The notes below the pieces were generated by a model. The model did no database searches and was not told the origin of the DNA. It saw only the letters and a list, made by a program, of their open reading frames with translations. Both the position numbers and the translations under genes were made by a program. From assembly GCA_030998015.1 (NCBI GenBank), contig JARWMV010000030.1, positions 124,001 to 188,000 on the forward strand: a stretch of 64,000 nucleotides of DNA, read 5' to 3'. Below, one piece after another: positions 1 to 12,972 of this stretch (position 1 is the first letter of the stretch; each line of letters begins with the position of its first letter). The stretch is from Ceratorhiza oryzae-sativae (lineage: Eukaryota > Basidiomycota > Agaricomycetes > Cantharellales > Ceratobasidiaceae).

Positions 1-1652
1 CCCCGGATCGAGCTCCTTAGCGAAGGCGAGGCTTCGATTCATTTCTGCATTGACTCATTGGATCTCCACTCATCTGTTAAAGTCGGTTATTTCCCTACAT
101 TACTTGCTTCACAATTCTAACTACTGTGTATTTCTACCAGCCTGGGGCGAACTCATTGTTTGCGACGCCGGTGGCTCGACGGTCGATACGACCGCCTACA
201 GGGTAACTTCGGTTCATCCCAAGTTAAAACTTGAAGAGGCCAAAGCTTCCGCATGTGCGAGCCTCACATTTGCGATCCGGGTTTGCTAGTTTAAAGCTAA
301 ACTCTCACTCATGCAGGTATTCAAGCGGGCTCAATATTCGTAGACGAAGCAGCCATAAATCACATTTATTCGGCCTTGAAAAGCGCTGAGCTATCAGAAG
401 ATGAGGTTAAAAGCTACACTAGAGATGGAACCCAATCATTCGTCGAATTGGTCAAACCCGAGTACGACGGGGAAAAGCCATCAATGCGGTGTAAAATCGG
501 CGAGAAAAAGTTGAACATTTCCCAAATCAATATTCTAAACGGAAGGATGCAATTATCTGGGTACGTTGTTTGAGTCTTAAAAGTGCGGGCCGCTAGAGTT
601 TACAATCCGCGAGCAGTGCTACGATCAAATCGTTCTTTGATCCTTGTGTGGACAGGATACTTGAATCCGCCGTGTCTCAGGCGAAAAACGTCAATAGCCC
701 CGTAAGTCTCCTCCTCAAATGAATTACAGAACACTTATTGGAAAAAAATTGAAGCATTTGTTCCTTGTCGGTGGATTTGGGGATAGCCTCTACCTTCAAA
801 AGGCCATGAAGGACTGCCTTAACGCTTCCACCAAGTTCACGACCAATAATAAACCAGGGTATGACTTCATCGAGTTACGCATGCTTATAGAGACGTCTCA
901 AGGTAAATTTTCAATAGATCCAAGGCTGTGGCAGATGGAGCTGTCATCTGGGCTATCAGCCGGAACGTAACCAGCCGTGTGGCACGATACTCTTATGGTC
1001 TATCAGTCTCAGTGCCATATGATTCATCCGATCCAGAACACAATGATCGTAAGATATTCCTAAGTCCCCGAGGGCTGCTTATCACTCCTGGAGGCTGGTC
1101 CGAGATTATTGCAAAGGTTAGCGTAATTTGAGTCACTGAGGCGGTCATATAGTTGATCTGGAGTCAAAGGATACAGTTATGAACAGCGATTCGGTGATTA
1201 AGATGCCCTACCACCGCCCGTACTCTGTTCCACGCCCGACGCTTTCTGATTTCTCAACGGTTCTCTATTCAACTACACTCCCGGGAAATACTCAATTCAT
1301 GAAAGATAAAGATGGTTTGAGCCTTTAAGTAGGACCGGTTCATCTGATTCTCTGACTGAGCTGTGAATTAGGTTCAAATGCACCTGGCTTTCATACAGTG
1401 TGCACTATCTCTGCTGACATGCATGAACTTGAAGGACATCTAAGCGTGAAATTAAGTCCCCTTACCGGGGTTTTCTGGGAGCTGAAATTCACTATCTGTA
1501 TTCGATTTGGAGGTACTGAGCTGATGGCATATATTGAATGGGCGGACAAAGAGGTATTGTATGATTGGTTAGCCAGTGGTGCATATACTCAATTAATTCA
1601 GGGGAACATCCACAAAGGCAAGGCTTCAACCATTGTGGCTTCTGTGGTGTGA
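1..1652 (+). CDS. Hsp70-like protein, HSPA12 type (5' end outside window)
   Basis: An ATPase-domain protein of the divergent Hsp70 family expanded in Agaricomycetes. The phosphate motif CDAGGSTVDTTAY lies in the exon at 141-254, the adenosine motif LVGGFGDS in the exon starting at 730, and the KAVADGAVIWAI stretch in the exon 918-1116. Exons I can join are 141-254, 317-560, 656-701, 730-858 and 918-1116, then less certain ones near 1167-1314 and 1375-1557, with a last exon of about 1606-1652 ending in TGA. The C-terminal block FGGTELMAYIEWADKE followed by a short tail is typical of fungal members. The N-terminal half is cut off by the window edge, and the exon before 141 (LLSEGEAS) joins poorly in phase. 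A chaperone-like ATPase is the family assignment; the actual client or role is unknown. Confidence 0.8.
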
Positions 1653-2809
1653 TTCATGGAATTTTTCACATCACTTCATTTAATTCATGTCTATTGCCTA
1701 ACGCCATCAAGCTCGCAATTAGCCCAAATCTATACGAACATTCAAATCCCGCACTATTGATGCAATCGGAAAAGTCATCCTCCTTGACTATTTAATGGAC
1801 TTGTCACCCTCCGTGCACACTAACATATGTTTGTCCTTCTCACGTCATAGCCATGACGCCTCCCCGGAAGCTTTTTCTCCCTATGCCGCCATTTATTGGT
1901 CTTTTGGATAGCTTGATACCCCCAGAGAGCGAGATGGCTAGAATATGCCAGGGATAAGTCGACCACGAAGATACCAAGTACTAGTCAATCGATGGCCCGC
2001 CTGGAGCTATTCTTTACAACTCAAAAATAACTTGCTTAACAGTGAAGCACACCGTTTCGCGTGTGTTTTCGAAATAACAATGGGTTCAGTGGATGACTTC
2101 CCGTAAGGGCCAGATCTAAGCTAAGCTAAGCTAAAGTCTGGATGACGTCTTAAGTTATGAATGTCTGATTACTCCATGTTGTAATCATTCCGCCTTTAGA
2201 ATAGCGTAGCTTTAGTTTTAGCTCTTACGGCAAGTCATCCAGTCACGAGCTTGCCTCGTTGATGCACATGACTCCTCCAGTATACATGGTTAGAGTCAGG
2301 GCGGTTTCAACGTAACCAAATATTGAAAGGGGGTAACCAGAATTCGTGGCAAAAATCGAACAAATCAAATCGTAATTATGAGAGCGCATACGGCATCACG
2401 CCGATAGGTAGTCTAAGGAGTGGGATACGCCTCGTACGTCTACTATATCAGCCTTTTGCCTACCACATCTGGATAGAAATTACCTTCATGAGCTATCGCC
2501 AAAGTGATAATTTCCAAAAGAACCATTGGTGGAGCAGTGACTGTACGGCTTCGGTGAAATAACAACCCAACATTGTCACTGAGACTGAGGATGACGTATT
2601 AATGGGAAAATGGTGATTCTCGTTCCTTACGCAGCTGAGTCTCCTCAACAAACCAATCATAGCGAATCACTGAGACAATGCCTAAGGAGCAGCTTGCGGA
2701 GGAACATTGGTAACACTGAGCGAATAGGCAACCCAATGCTGGGATGCAGAGCATGTGATGTGCGCGCCGCGACATGCGCCTGGCCGCGATCTCGCGGTGG
2801 TACTCAGCC
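1653..2809. other. intergenic, no supported gene
   Basis: I see no coding pattern with splice support here. A short AAGCT repeat (about four units) lies near 2116-2133. Open frames at 2323-2562 and 2610-2888 lack any recognisable motif. Confidence 0.5.
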
Positions 2810-2997
2810 AAACCCCGGATATCTAATTCGCGTGGACCATCTCTACAGGTCTAACGATGGTTTTGAGCGCTCACGAGATCCCAAGTAGCAGGTGCTACCA
2901 GGGCTAACGAGATCTAGTAAGCGCGTAAAACTATCATTAGACCTTGCGGCGTTACTACACGCTAGCTAGATATTCGGGTTTTGGCCGAGATAGCGCC
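2810..2997. repeat. degenerate MITE, same family as those at 18.3, 18.8 and 63.4 kb
   Basis: The right end reads GGTTTTGGCCGAG. An internal block at 2862-2910 (GAGCGCTCAC, then AGATC, then TAGCAGGTGCT) matches the reverse complement of the middle of the element at 63366-63521 with scattered mismatches. The left end is not clear, so the start is approximate. Confidence 0.45.
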
Positions 2998-5900
2998 CCT
3001 TGACGCATGCCCATTTTTGTCTCGTCAACCGCCCCGCTCTCATTTGGGTGAATACTAGTCGTGAGACCTAAGCCAAATCCGAAATTCAGGTCTCGCTCCT
3101 CATGGCGCCCTCCGAGGCACGCCTGCACCTTGGGGATCTGGCCACTCTCACACCGCTACAGGTGGAACGAGCGTCCCCAAGGCTAGCTACGTAACCAAAT
3201 AGAGAGAGGAAGAACTACCGAACAATCTTTGATGTGATCAGGAGGAGCTCGTACAGCATATATAATGAATGTAAAGATGTCCGCCATTTTGAGCAGGTCA
3301 ATCCCAGGGTTCGAGGTTGCGATTAATGGACTGCGGTGCTGAATAGGATATCGTATAGGTAAATTTATGGCATCCCTCTCTGTTCGCGAAATAGGGGGCT
3401 GCCCTAAGACGCCAATAAAGCATAGCCAGTATGAATTAGAACAATATATGCAAATACAGGACGCGCATATCATCATTATCTGCCGCAGAAGCACCCACAC
3501 ATAGGTAACTGCTCGCTAGCCCATTTTGATCTTTCACGACAAAACACGCACGAGAGCTGGCCCGAACGACGAATCGCGTGCAAGCCACTTGGGATGCGTT
3601 GGTCTTACACCGACCTTTCGATTGTCGCCATTCCTGCTGTAAACCGCCCTCATTCCTCCATCCAGGGCCTTCCATGGTTGGAATTCTATGAGAACGGCAA
3701 GTCAAAGCTGGTGTGCCACGAGCATTATAGCCCGTGCGATCTCTTCAGATGAGAACCCCAACGCGACTTTATATCCCTCAACTCGGTTATTATGTGACTG
3801 GAAGAACCCCTTTATCCTGGCCCTCATGCTCTCGTAGGAGGCGGAATCCATAAACATGTGCAAGCCGTGATCACACTTACAGGGGAGTACTGCAACAGAG
3901 TCCCGCCATGAAGCTTTGTAGGCCTCTCCTGCGTACAATTGGATACGAGGAAGGTGGATTCTCGACAAATACAATAAAAACGGCTTACCCATAGAAACAT
4001 ATCAAGCCTAAGTGATTTGTCTATTATTGCTTCAAATTGTCATATATATCAGTTACAACGTCATGGCCATTCGATTGAAATTCGAGCGATCATGGAAAAC
4101 TTACCTCTAGTCCGTCGTTCAGGCCAGGACCCACAAACCACCTATAAGGCCAGCAGGCAGACACGGTGGTTATGGACTGAGCAAAAAAGAAAAAGAAAAA
4201 GAAAAAGAAAGAAAGCTGGCGGTTGTACCCTGCAAGGTTTAGCATTAGGCTTTATGATGGGCTTGGACCGGCCAACACATTCTCAAGCAAACGATCAGGG
4301 AAAAATCCATCGCAGAACTGGAACTTGAGATCAATAAAAGAGGTATGTTGAACAATCCGTCGAATCCTCAAAGGACGTATCCTGTTCAATGGGGTCGTAC
4401 GCCTCGTCACATGTAGCATAGATCCCGTCTAATGGGGCGCTCTCGTAAGGCAGTTGGCGACGGTCGATACACGAGGAACCCCCCTCCCCCCCGCGCCTCT
4501 GAGACTGAAGACGATGTGTTGGTGAAAAACATCGTGATTCACGCTTCTTCCTAACTGAATCTTCTCCCAAGAACCGATCATAAGTACCTCGACGAATAAA
4601 TCACTCATATGCGGGATTTCCTACCTCTCCATGGTAATTCGAATCGCTTGCGCACCCGATACTCGAGACCAAGATGCGCCTCTTCAGTAGGATTGAGGCA
4701 TTAGATACTCGGCACGATACCCCTGGGGGATAGTCATATCGGGAGAAAGCTGTGTATTCGGGTTTTATGCGAGAATATAAGAGATAGAGTGCCAAGGTGC
4801 ACACGCAGAAACTCGAGACTACCACGATAGGGTACGGTAAATAATTCATTTGGAGTTATTTACTATGTATATATGAATGTTTGTATACATCATGGTATGC
4901 AAGCCTGTAAGAGTCTGTTGAGTGGTGTATGACATAAACATTTTATCAAGCAAACACTCGAAGTTGCACACTACATCCAGTAGCAAGTTATCCAGTTGCG
5001 CCAGATTGGGCTCCGAAGAGCTAATGACAGCTTTGGGCTGCAGATTTTGGTCTTCTCCATGCTCAACTACGCCAGAAACTGGGCGGTCGCTAAGTAAGTC
5101 ACGCAACGAGCCCTCTCACAAATCAACCCCCTCGGTCACGCACTTTTAAACTATTCACCCGACCCACGAAGTGCTGGTATAACCTCATCAAAACCTGCCT
5201 CGGCCTCCCATGTATCCAGGCCTTCTTGCGAAGCGTTGGGCTCGGCATCGGATAATCTCTCCCTAGACAGTTTCAGATTTGATTCTCCAGCTTACTTAAG
5301 GTTACCGGACAGGTCACGGAAACACACAGCGGGGCGCATGTAGCTGTGTTTGGCGCCCTATAAGCAATATATATATGTTTAACTGTCTTTGCTGCTGGTT
5401 GTAATTATAATCCACTCGTGTTTCGTTGACGATGTTCGTGTTGTTTGATCTGAGTCATAAAAATAATGGTGCTCGCTTTTTGCCTGCCGCGATCCGGGGA
5501 TTTTAGCTTTGTAAAATTGAAGGCAGTCCGCTCCTCAGTCATAGAGTTCGGGACAAACGAATATAACTTGATGGCGAGATGGCTCAGCCCGCAAGCATCG
5601 AAGTGGTGAGAAAGGCTAGTTCAGTATTCAAGAGCAGTAGCCGATTGGAGATCCAGATCAAATGGAGATCTTTGTCGAACATATGCTTCGAACTGGGTTC
5701 AGAACACACCAAAAACGGTTAAAGGACCCCCGAACCGACCCTGTGTCGCCGATCCATTCAGCATCGACTACAAAACCTAGAAACGGGTAGGTGAACACGA
5801 GGGGCTGGGACTTTGGTGGTAGCTGTGAGAAGAGGTCGCGCAGAGTTTGTGGCTCACGCTGAATGTCAGGCAGGGTCGCCATAGTGTTGGAGGAAGCAGA

Positions 5901-7027
5901 ATGTGGTTTCGGAAGTATTTTACGCAGCGCATATACGAAAAGCTTTCGAGTGGCTGAGCAGCTACGAAGGTCCGGCAACCGGGCAGTGGATACCAGCTAT
6001 CTAATGAAGACGAACCGCTGGGCCGGCGTAATTAAAAACTTGTTTATTTACCATGTTTTTATATGTATGTAAATGTCCGGCATGTAAACAATTGGTCCTT
6101 ACCGTACCCTATACCACGAGGCATACTCATATGCCACATTGTGAACCTACCGCATACTAGAGAGATTTGCAAGGACACATTTTCCATTACAAGATGTGTC
6201 TTTAAGCTCCGCTCTTGACAGCCGACCGATTCAATACATACATTTCCGAGCTGAGAACCCACCCTGAGTTTCGGTTGAAGTCGGATTTACGCACAGAGTT
6301 AGCCCGGCCGTGTGTTGGAGGGGACCAGCCACAAGCCTTTAGCGAAGCGACTTGCAAAAAAAACGTTGAGGCTTTCAAGATTCCTCTCGTCTACCTCTTA
6401 CCATACACGACTCCATCCTGCCCCCCCCCCCCCCTGATCCAATATCTCCCCCATAACAAGCAGAATCGACGTCTGGTTCGTCTTCGGGGATGTTTGAAGC
6501 CACCACAAACGCGAAGCGTACAGAACTCCCGCTTGGTCCTGACGCGTGGCCCCACGGAGGCAAGCCGACAGGGAAGACCTGCGCGGCACAATTTGCGATC
6601 GCCCGAGGGAGCTCGTCTAGGATACGTGGTTGTGCAAGACGATGAGATGGTGTGGTGAGGGAAATAGAACCCACCACACCACCTCCCTGCAAACAACCAC
6701 CAGCTCACCCACCCCCTCCAGGCATCACTTGTGCAATAAAACGGTAGGGTGCACATACACCATTCATTCAATAGGATACAAGATACACTTGTAACAAGAC
6801 AAAAAAGGCCCCAAGAAGCCAGGATCAACTAGCAGAACAAGTAAAATGAGAAGAACACAGGGAAACCGTGGTGGGGGGGGGGGGTTACAGTCAAAACCAG
6901 TTTGTACATACAAGATCGTGAAGGAGGAAAGAAAAAAAAAAAACATCGCACTGTAATTCTTCAGACATCCCTAGTCGTCACACAGAGTAAAAGAAGCCTT
7001 TGCAAGCCCCGAGTCATTTCAAAACAT
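2998..7027. other. gene-poor stretch with simple repeats
   Basis: No gene supported by motifs or spliced exons. Open frames at 3702-3992 (minus), 5658-5978 (minus) and 6375-6828 (both strands) show nothing I recognise. Landmarks are an A-rich AAAAAG-type microsatellite near 4186-4213, a C run of about 16 near 6420-6435, a G run near 6870-6885 and an A run near 6930. The segment 4500-4570 is a diverged direct copy of 2578-2650, sharing TGAGACTGA, GTGATTC and CAATCATA-like blocks. Confidence 0.5.
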
Positions 7028-8569
7028 TCAGGCAAGAGCCTTGTCGTCGCCAACCTTTTCTTCATCCTGTTCAAACACCACAACATCAGCCACCTGTCGA
7101 AAGGCTAGACAGACAAAGGGAACTCACCAGAGAGGTCTCCGAAGTACGGCTAGCAGTCTTGGCGAGCGAGAGATGGTGAACACCAGCCTCTGCAGCCATG
7201 GTCGGCTCAGGCTTGGTCTCCTGCTCGACCGCACGACGCTTCCTGTAGAGGACGAACGCAGCAAGGGCGACGAGGACAAGACCAACGACACCGCCAACGA
7301 CGCCTCCAACAATTGCGCCCACAAGAGCCGAGTGGGACTTGGGCTTCGACGTTCTAGACACCAAACGCTCAGCATAATTCAGCGAGATTCAGACTGAATA
7401 CTCACCCAGGCGTGTACATGAAGAAATCGAGGTTCGCATACTCACCCAGACCTCCGACGTGAGTCACCTTGACGACGTGCTCGCCATCGGCCAAGCCGTC
7501 CTTGCTCCAGAACATACGTTGCGAGATCTAGATTTGCGGTTGGCGTTAGCACAATTTCGAAACGTCAGGTTCGAGATAACTTGCCCAAGTGACGCCAGTC
7601 TTGGTCGAAACAATCTCCGGCTCACCACCGTCGATGCTAATGGAGACGTTCGAGTTGTTCCAAAAGTCGTCGGAGAAGTACCAGACGCCTGTGCCGCGGA
7701 ACTTGAACTCGAGGGATGCACCGGGGGTCTGAGCGCTGCGCTGGGAGCCCCCATAGTAGAGCGGGGTCGGCCCATTAGTGGCAAGGCCCTAGAAAAACAA
7801 CAAGAATGAGATGGGGCGAACAGCAGAAGGGGAGAGAGAGTACGAACGAAAACCCTCCACGAGTCACCCGAATATGTGATGGAGGGATCCTCGTTGTCGA
7901 CGATGGTCGCGTTGACGGGAACCGACCACGCTCCACTATCCGACACAACGTCAGAGTTGTGCAATCAGCGAAATACGAATTCAAAATACTCACGGCCCTA
8001 GATTCTGAGGGACGGCGCTTGCCTCATCATCCACGGGGGTGATGGCAAAATAATCAAGCCCGACGACCCCGGAATTGGCCATATATGCCGGGACAGTTCC
8101 AATGACGAGCTGATGGTCGCCGGACGAGAGGCCGGTCGCCTTCCACAAGAGCTGCCCACGGGAAGGCGTGGTGGAGTTGGCAAACGTGATGTTCGGGTAC
8201 GCCTTGCCGTCGAGCGCGAGCACGACTGGGCCAGACTCCGGCGTTCTATCGGCATAATAGGCGATCTCGGTGCCTGTTCCATAAACGGTCAATATGAATG
8301 GCGTCCCTTTCGCCCGATGGCGGGGGATGGTGCGCACCTCGGAAGCTGACCATCATGTACGATCCTGGCGTCGAGGCTGAGGTATACGTCCCACGATAGT
8401 GCGAACCAAACTCGTCGTCGAGCGTCCAGCCTGGGCCGTACTGGAGACCGTAACGACTGGTGTTCGAGATGACCTGGGCGTCGTCGATCCTGATCACAGC
8501 CGTCGCTTGAGCGATGGCATGCGATGCGCACACGACCGCAGTCCACACGAGTTTGCGAGCAGAGATCAT
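7028..8569 (-). CDS. array copy A: secreted two-module single-pass membrane protein
   Basis: Member A of the tandem family. The ATG at 8569 opens a signal peptide (MISARKLVWTAVVCASHAIA). Module 1 begins with IRIDD and contains YYADR, LLWKATGLSSGDHQLVIG and LDYFAITP. Module 2 contains DPSITYSGDSW, TPGASLEFKFRGTGVWYFSD, SISIDGG and LDFFMYTPG. A transmembrane helix follows (about 7240-7330: GAIVGGVVGGVVGLVLVALA) with a basic stop-transfer YRKRR. The final intron (7127-7067, 61 nt) joins an acidic last exon ending ALA and TGA at 7028. Repeated aromatic/Gly motifs resemble galactose-binding-like beta-sandwich domains; this is an inference from pattern, and ligand and function are unknown. I see no break in this copy. 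Confidence 0.75.
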
Positions 8570-9272
8570 CGTGGTGCGAGGCCTGGCTGGACGAGGTCGA
8601 GAGAGGACGAGGGGAAATGCTATCGAGTTTCAGGCCCTACTTATGGCCGGCTCAATGCGGGAATATTTGCAGGTGTTAGCCAATGACGTGGGAAAATAGG
8701 CTGGATTATGACCGATTGCACCAGGTCATAGCCAGCTCCACTTTACACACTCCTGCCCCTTATCGGCTGCCGTCCGCCCAATGGCACATGGACGATGTGG
8801 AAGCACATGACATTACATGACGTATGGCTGGGTGATCACCATCCATATTGCGTATAAGAGAAGCGCCGAGCTTGGCACTTGTCCCAGAAAAAGTAAAGGA
8901 TCGTTGAACGCAGTGACGCCGCATTACAGCAGCGCGAAGAAAACGCTCCAGATAGTCCTTGGAACCTCGGCGCGACGGGTAAATTTGGTTTCAACTCGAA
9001 GCTACGCAAAGACCCAATTTGGTACTCGTCCGGGTGGGACAGGCACTCGGAAACGTTGAGGAACGGCATATATTTATAGTCAATGGTGTTTTTGCGGGTT
9101 TTTTACGTTTAACACGTTGGAAACAAGGGTTGGTTCAGGTCAATCTCCATACACATATCACATCGTGTGGAGATGTTCTTTGACCTTCCACGCACAGATC
9201 ATAAATTCCAACACGCTTCCTTCAGGCCATCACTCGTTCTGAGAGGGCATGGGTCTGTAAGCTATGCTAGTC
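8570..9272. other. intergenic between copies A and B
   Basis: Presumed upstream region of copy A. No motif or open frame that I can support. Confidence 0.4.
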
Positions 9273-9761
9273 CTAGTCCCGCAGAGCAAAATTCATTCTC
9301 ATATAGATCCCGAGGTCAGACGGGTCTCGGCCGAGTGAAGGGGTCGAGGCGGAATCGCCCATCGCGCGAATACACCACCAAATACGTTGCGTATGAAAAA
9401 ACAGCCATCTCGAGAGCAAAGGAGAGCGATATCGAGTCACTTCGATAGCATGCTTAAAATCAAGACTTGCTTCTGTCACCCTGGGCTTGGTGAATCGACG
9501 GTTCTTCTCGCTTGCCTGAAATACCTCCTGTGGGTTTGGAATCGGAAAGAGCAAAGAAAGGCTGCGTCTGTATCGCATGTAGATCAGGAATGAGGCCATT
9601 AGCGCGAGAATAGCCGGCGCGCCTACTACTCCGATGATCACCCCTCCGGGAAGCATGGGGGAGACCCACGGTGATACAATTGGTGTGGCTGATGGTACCA
9701 TCACTGACCGGCGTGGGCGGGCTTTGATTCGAACTGGCGCATATTTCAGACGTGGCTGCAC
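9273..9761 (-). pseudogene. array copy B: orphan transmembrane/tail exon
   Basis: The open frame keeps the family's last part: a Ser/Pro-rich linker, a transmembrane helix (LPGGVIIGVVGAPAILALMA) and a basic stop-transfer YMRYRRS followed by a cytoplasmic tail to about 9273. Upstream (9770-10560) I find neither module with its RIDD, LLW or LDFF motifs, nor a signal peptide. It therefore looks like the remnant of a copy whose extracellular part was lost. It could still be an exon of a very diverged gene. Confidence 0.5.
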
Positions 9762-9769
9762 GACTCACG

Positions 9770-10922
9770 TCCGAACCATCTTGACAATATCATGGTCTAA
9801 TATCGTGACGGGTATCAACGTCGGAGGGAAACCACGCCTCGACAAATACATAAAAAATGAACCCTTACATATGCTCACCCTCAAGTATTGACTATATGCA
9901 TACCAATGTTAAACCACACACGATTTTCCGTACACACTATATCACGATTACTGAGACTTTGCGTTTATGAAGAAAAACGAGAATGCTTACCACCATAGTC
10001 CCTCGACACTTGGGGAACACTTTAGCTAGGCTCCCTTGTCCACAGTGGCATTCACATGTACATCCATTACGGGAGAGGTAGCCTGTGAAATATCACGGCT
10101 CCCTGCCATTGAATGTGAAACTACAAGCTTGCTCAAATGATTGCCTATCACTTGCTCGGTCAACCTCCTGAATCACGGCCACGGTTTGTGGCTGTAAATA
10201 GTTCCGCTATATCCTTGAAGGTTCAATTTCCCAGAAGGGATTCTCATGGCGTCGTCTGGTTAACACATGTCACCCGTTTTCGCAAGATCATCGTAAAATA
10301 GACCGAAATCAAAGCAGCTGTGATTTTTTTTTGCCGGCCCAAAGAGCCGTGCGAACGTCCTGCGCCAATGAAGTGCGATGTTCTATCAATTCATCGAGGT
10401 AGATCTACTCGGGAGTCGTGCTGAAAGCCCCAAGTTAACACGCGATATTCTGCTTCTGGCTCGGGGCATCACCGATCATATCCCTTTGCCACTCAAACTT
10501 TCAACTCCTCTCGCTGTGGAACCGATATACCAGCAACCTACATTCGCGGCTGGAAAGTTCAAGGCCACGAAATGAGCCCGACACTTTGCCATTCTCAGAG
10601 AAACGACACAGCGTTCGTGGGTTTGGGATGTGCTTCATACAGGGCCGTAGAATTACGTTGTTGCATATGCCCACCATGCAAAGGAAATTTTTACCAATGG
10701 CTCAGACCAAATATTTATCAAGATGATCACAGACCAATCTTTCAATGTCGAACAACCAATCATTGTAATGTAGATATCACACAAGAGAATGTTCATATGA
10801 ATTTCAGGAGTGTCCCAATTTCGCCCGCCACTCTTCGCAGCAATAATATAAATTTACCGATGCTCCAAACCACGACCAAATCGCCGAGAGCGCACAACCT
10901 CACATCACAGACTATAGTCCAA
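9770..10922. other. intergenic between copies B and C
   Basis: No family motif or supported gene. Open frames at 10378-10575 and 10572-10934 (plus) are unremarkable. Confidence 0.4.
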
Positions 10923-12589
10923 TTAGTTACCTGAAGATGCTGGAAACAGACGACAAAATAAAGAACTCACTCGGCCGGTCCGAGAACTGGTTACATGCGA
11001 CACACTGCTCCCGTTAGGCCCCAGGATCGGCCGAGCAGAAGTCGCGAGCGAGTTGAAGCTTTTCTCTTTCATTCCCCTTATGTTCTCACTTCGCTGACGA
11101 GCCAGCCGTCTCCGGATTGTAATTAGGACGCCGAATGCGATGAGTATCAGAGCGAATACGCCGCCTATGATTGCCCCCGCTATCTCTCCACCGATAGAAG
11201 AAGTAGCGGTCGAGCTGGTGATACTCTGACTGGTGGAAGCCGCTATACTTGCTGACGTCAAAGAAGAAGCTATGCTTGCTGAAGTCGAAGACGAAGTTAC
11301 ACTATTGCTCGATTCGGAACTAAAGCCTAGTTAGGATATGGAACTTCGTCGATGAAAGAGGAACAAACCTTGGCATAAATCTAAAATAATCGAATAGTTG
11401 CCCAGCTTCCAGCCAGCCTGCATGCGTTATGGAAATGGTATGTGGGCCATCAGTAAGGTTGGTCCTACTCCATGTTAATCTTTGTGAACGCTAGTAGGAA
11501 CGAGCGATTATGGCATTTGGTACGGTGCGTCATTAAACACACATACCGAAAGGGTCGCATTACTAGGTGCCGTATCAACGAGATCAGGCGGCGCGCCATC
11601 CACGCTGATGGCAACAACTGCGTTTACGAGCGAATAATCCGTAAAATACCAAACTGCCGAGCCGTTGAACTGGAGAAACACGAGTCACCCGGGAAGCGAG
11701 TTGTGCGGGCCGAACCTCGAAGATAAATTGTGCTATCAGGGGTGGAGGTCTAGGACGTAACGTTGAGACCAGCACATCGTGTTATGGCGCCAGTGTTTGC
11801 TCGCCTTGTTTTGCCACCCATTCCCAGCGTAGCAAGGCCTTTGTCAAAGCTATCGACCAGCGTAGCGTTCTTGGGTATACTTGAAGCTCCCCTGACAGAA
11901 ACCAATCACTCGTGAGTTTCGATGCAAATTGGCAGAACTAACGGTCCCAAATTCAACGGCGTAATATCGCCAGCTGCGCTGTTAGGGGTGATCCTGAATT
12001 TCAAGGTTTGCTGATCAAATTTTGTTATTGCATACCCAAAACGATGACGTACTCGAGAAAGTCCAGTCCAATCAACCCCTTTCTCGGGTTAACCCTTGCT
12101 CCGATATTGCTAATCACAATTTGATGATCCCCCGAGTCGAGAGCCGGTGAGGACCACAAGAGCTGTTGCGCCTGGAATCCCGAAGCCGGCGCTGATACGC
12201 TGACGTTCGTATAGGGTTGTCCGTCGATTCGAACGGTTGCGATGCCTCCTGCTGGGTCCCGGTCGCCATAATACTTTATCGACTTGCCTTTTTTTCACTA
12301 TTATTATCGTAGTTTAGAAGATAAAAAGGACGTGCCCACCCCTGAAGAATAACACAAGATTGGCTCCTGATGAATTTGTCGCAGTGTATGACTGGTTGTA
12401 TCGCATTTGGTCATTTTGGGGACTCAAGTCGCCCCACCGCGAGTTGCTATACTGGATTCCATTTGGATTCGATGCGCTATAGCCATATGTGTCGTCAAGC
12501 CGGACAGTATTCTGAGCCGATACGCAACAGATGTCCAGGAGGAGAATCGATAAAAGCAACCGTATGCGATTCTGAGCAAGGGGCATCAT
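10923..12589 (-). pseudogene. array copy C: two-module membrane protein, frameshifted
   Basis: Starts with MMPLAQN and a hydrophobic signal to about residue 25, then RLDDTYGYSASNPNGIQY (module 1), KYYGDRDPAGG, LLWSSPALDSGDHQIVISN and GLDF. Module 2 carries NATLVDSFD, then PGDSC in one frame and FNGSAVWYFTDYS, ISVDGAPP in the next frame. One base appears missing near 11675-11685, between PGDSC and the following LQFNGS. The transmembrane exon (GGEIAGAIIGGVFALILIAFG, about 11110-11190) is intact and followed by a basic tail. The frameshift sits in the core of module 2, where all other copies are uninterrupted, so I call this a pseudogene. A sequencing error is the alternative. Confidence 0.65.
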
Positions 12590-12972
12590 GGGGGACGCGG
12601 AACGAGCGGCAGAAATTGAGGCCTGCTACATCACACTTATCCGTACCACGAGGCGATCGACAGGCGTTGTTTTGGCCTCGTGATGCCTCACCAAACATGG
12701 CCTAACTTGCTGACTAAGCGCATGCAAGCCCATCTCGCAGGACGGGCGGAAAAACGGGGAAAATAGTAGAATAGGCGAAATATACACGGACAATTTTACT
12801 GACGCGTATAAGCGATCGGTACTGTACAGCCAAGCCACCCATAAGCGCCGAGCAACCGTAAAACCAAGCGAAATCCAACACTGTATATGCGTATTGAGTG
12901 GATAGGGTATAACCTAACATAGTCGTACAGAAAAGGCGCTTCAATAGCGGGAATTACAACATGTGTTCTTCG
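12590..12972. other. intergenic between copies C and D
   Basis: No supported gene or repeat recognised. Confidence 0.4.

Noticed and set aside
5658..5978. Minus-strand frame of 106 residues
   Set aside because: No family motif or splice context; kept only as a remark in the gene-poor stretch.
6375..6828. Three overlapping long open frames on both strands
   Set aside because: They coincide because the stretch is poor in stop codons; no frame shows a motif, and one runs through the C homopolymer.
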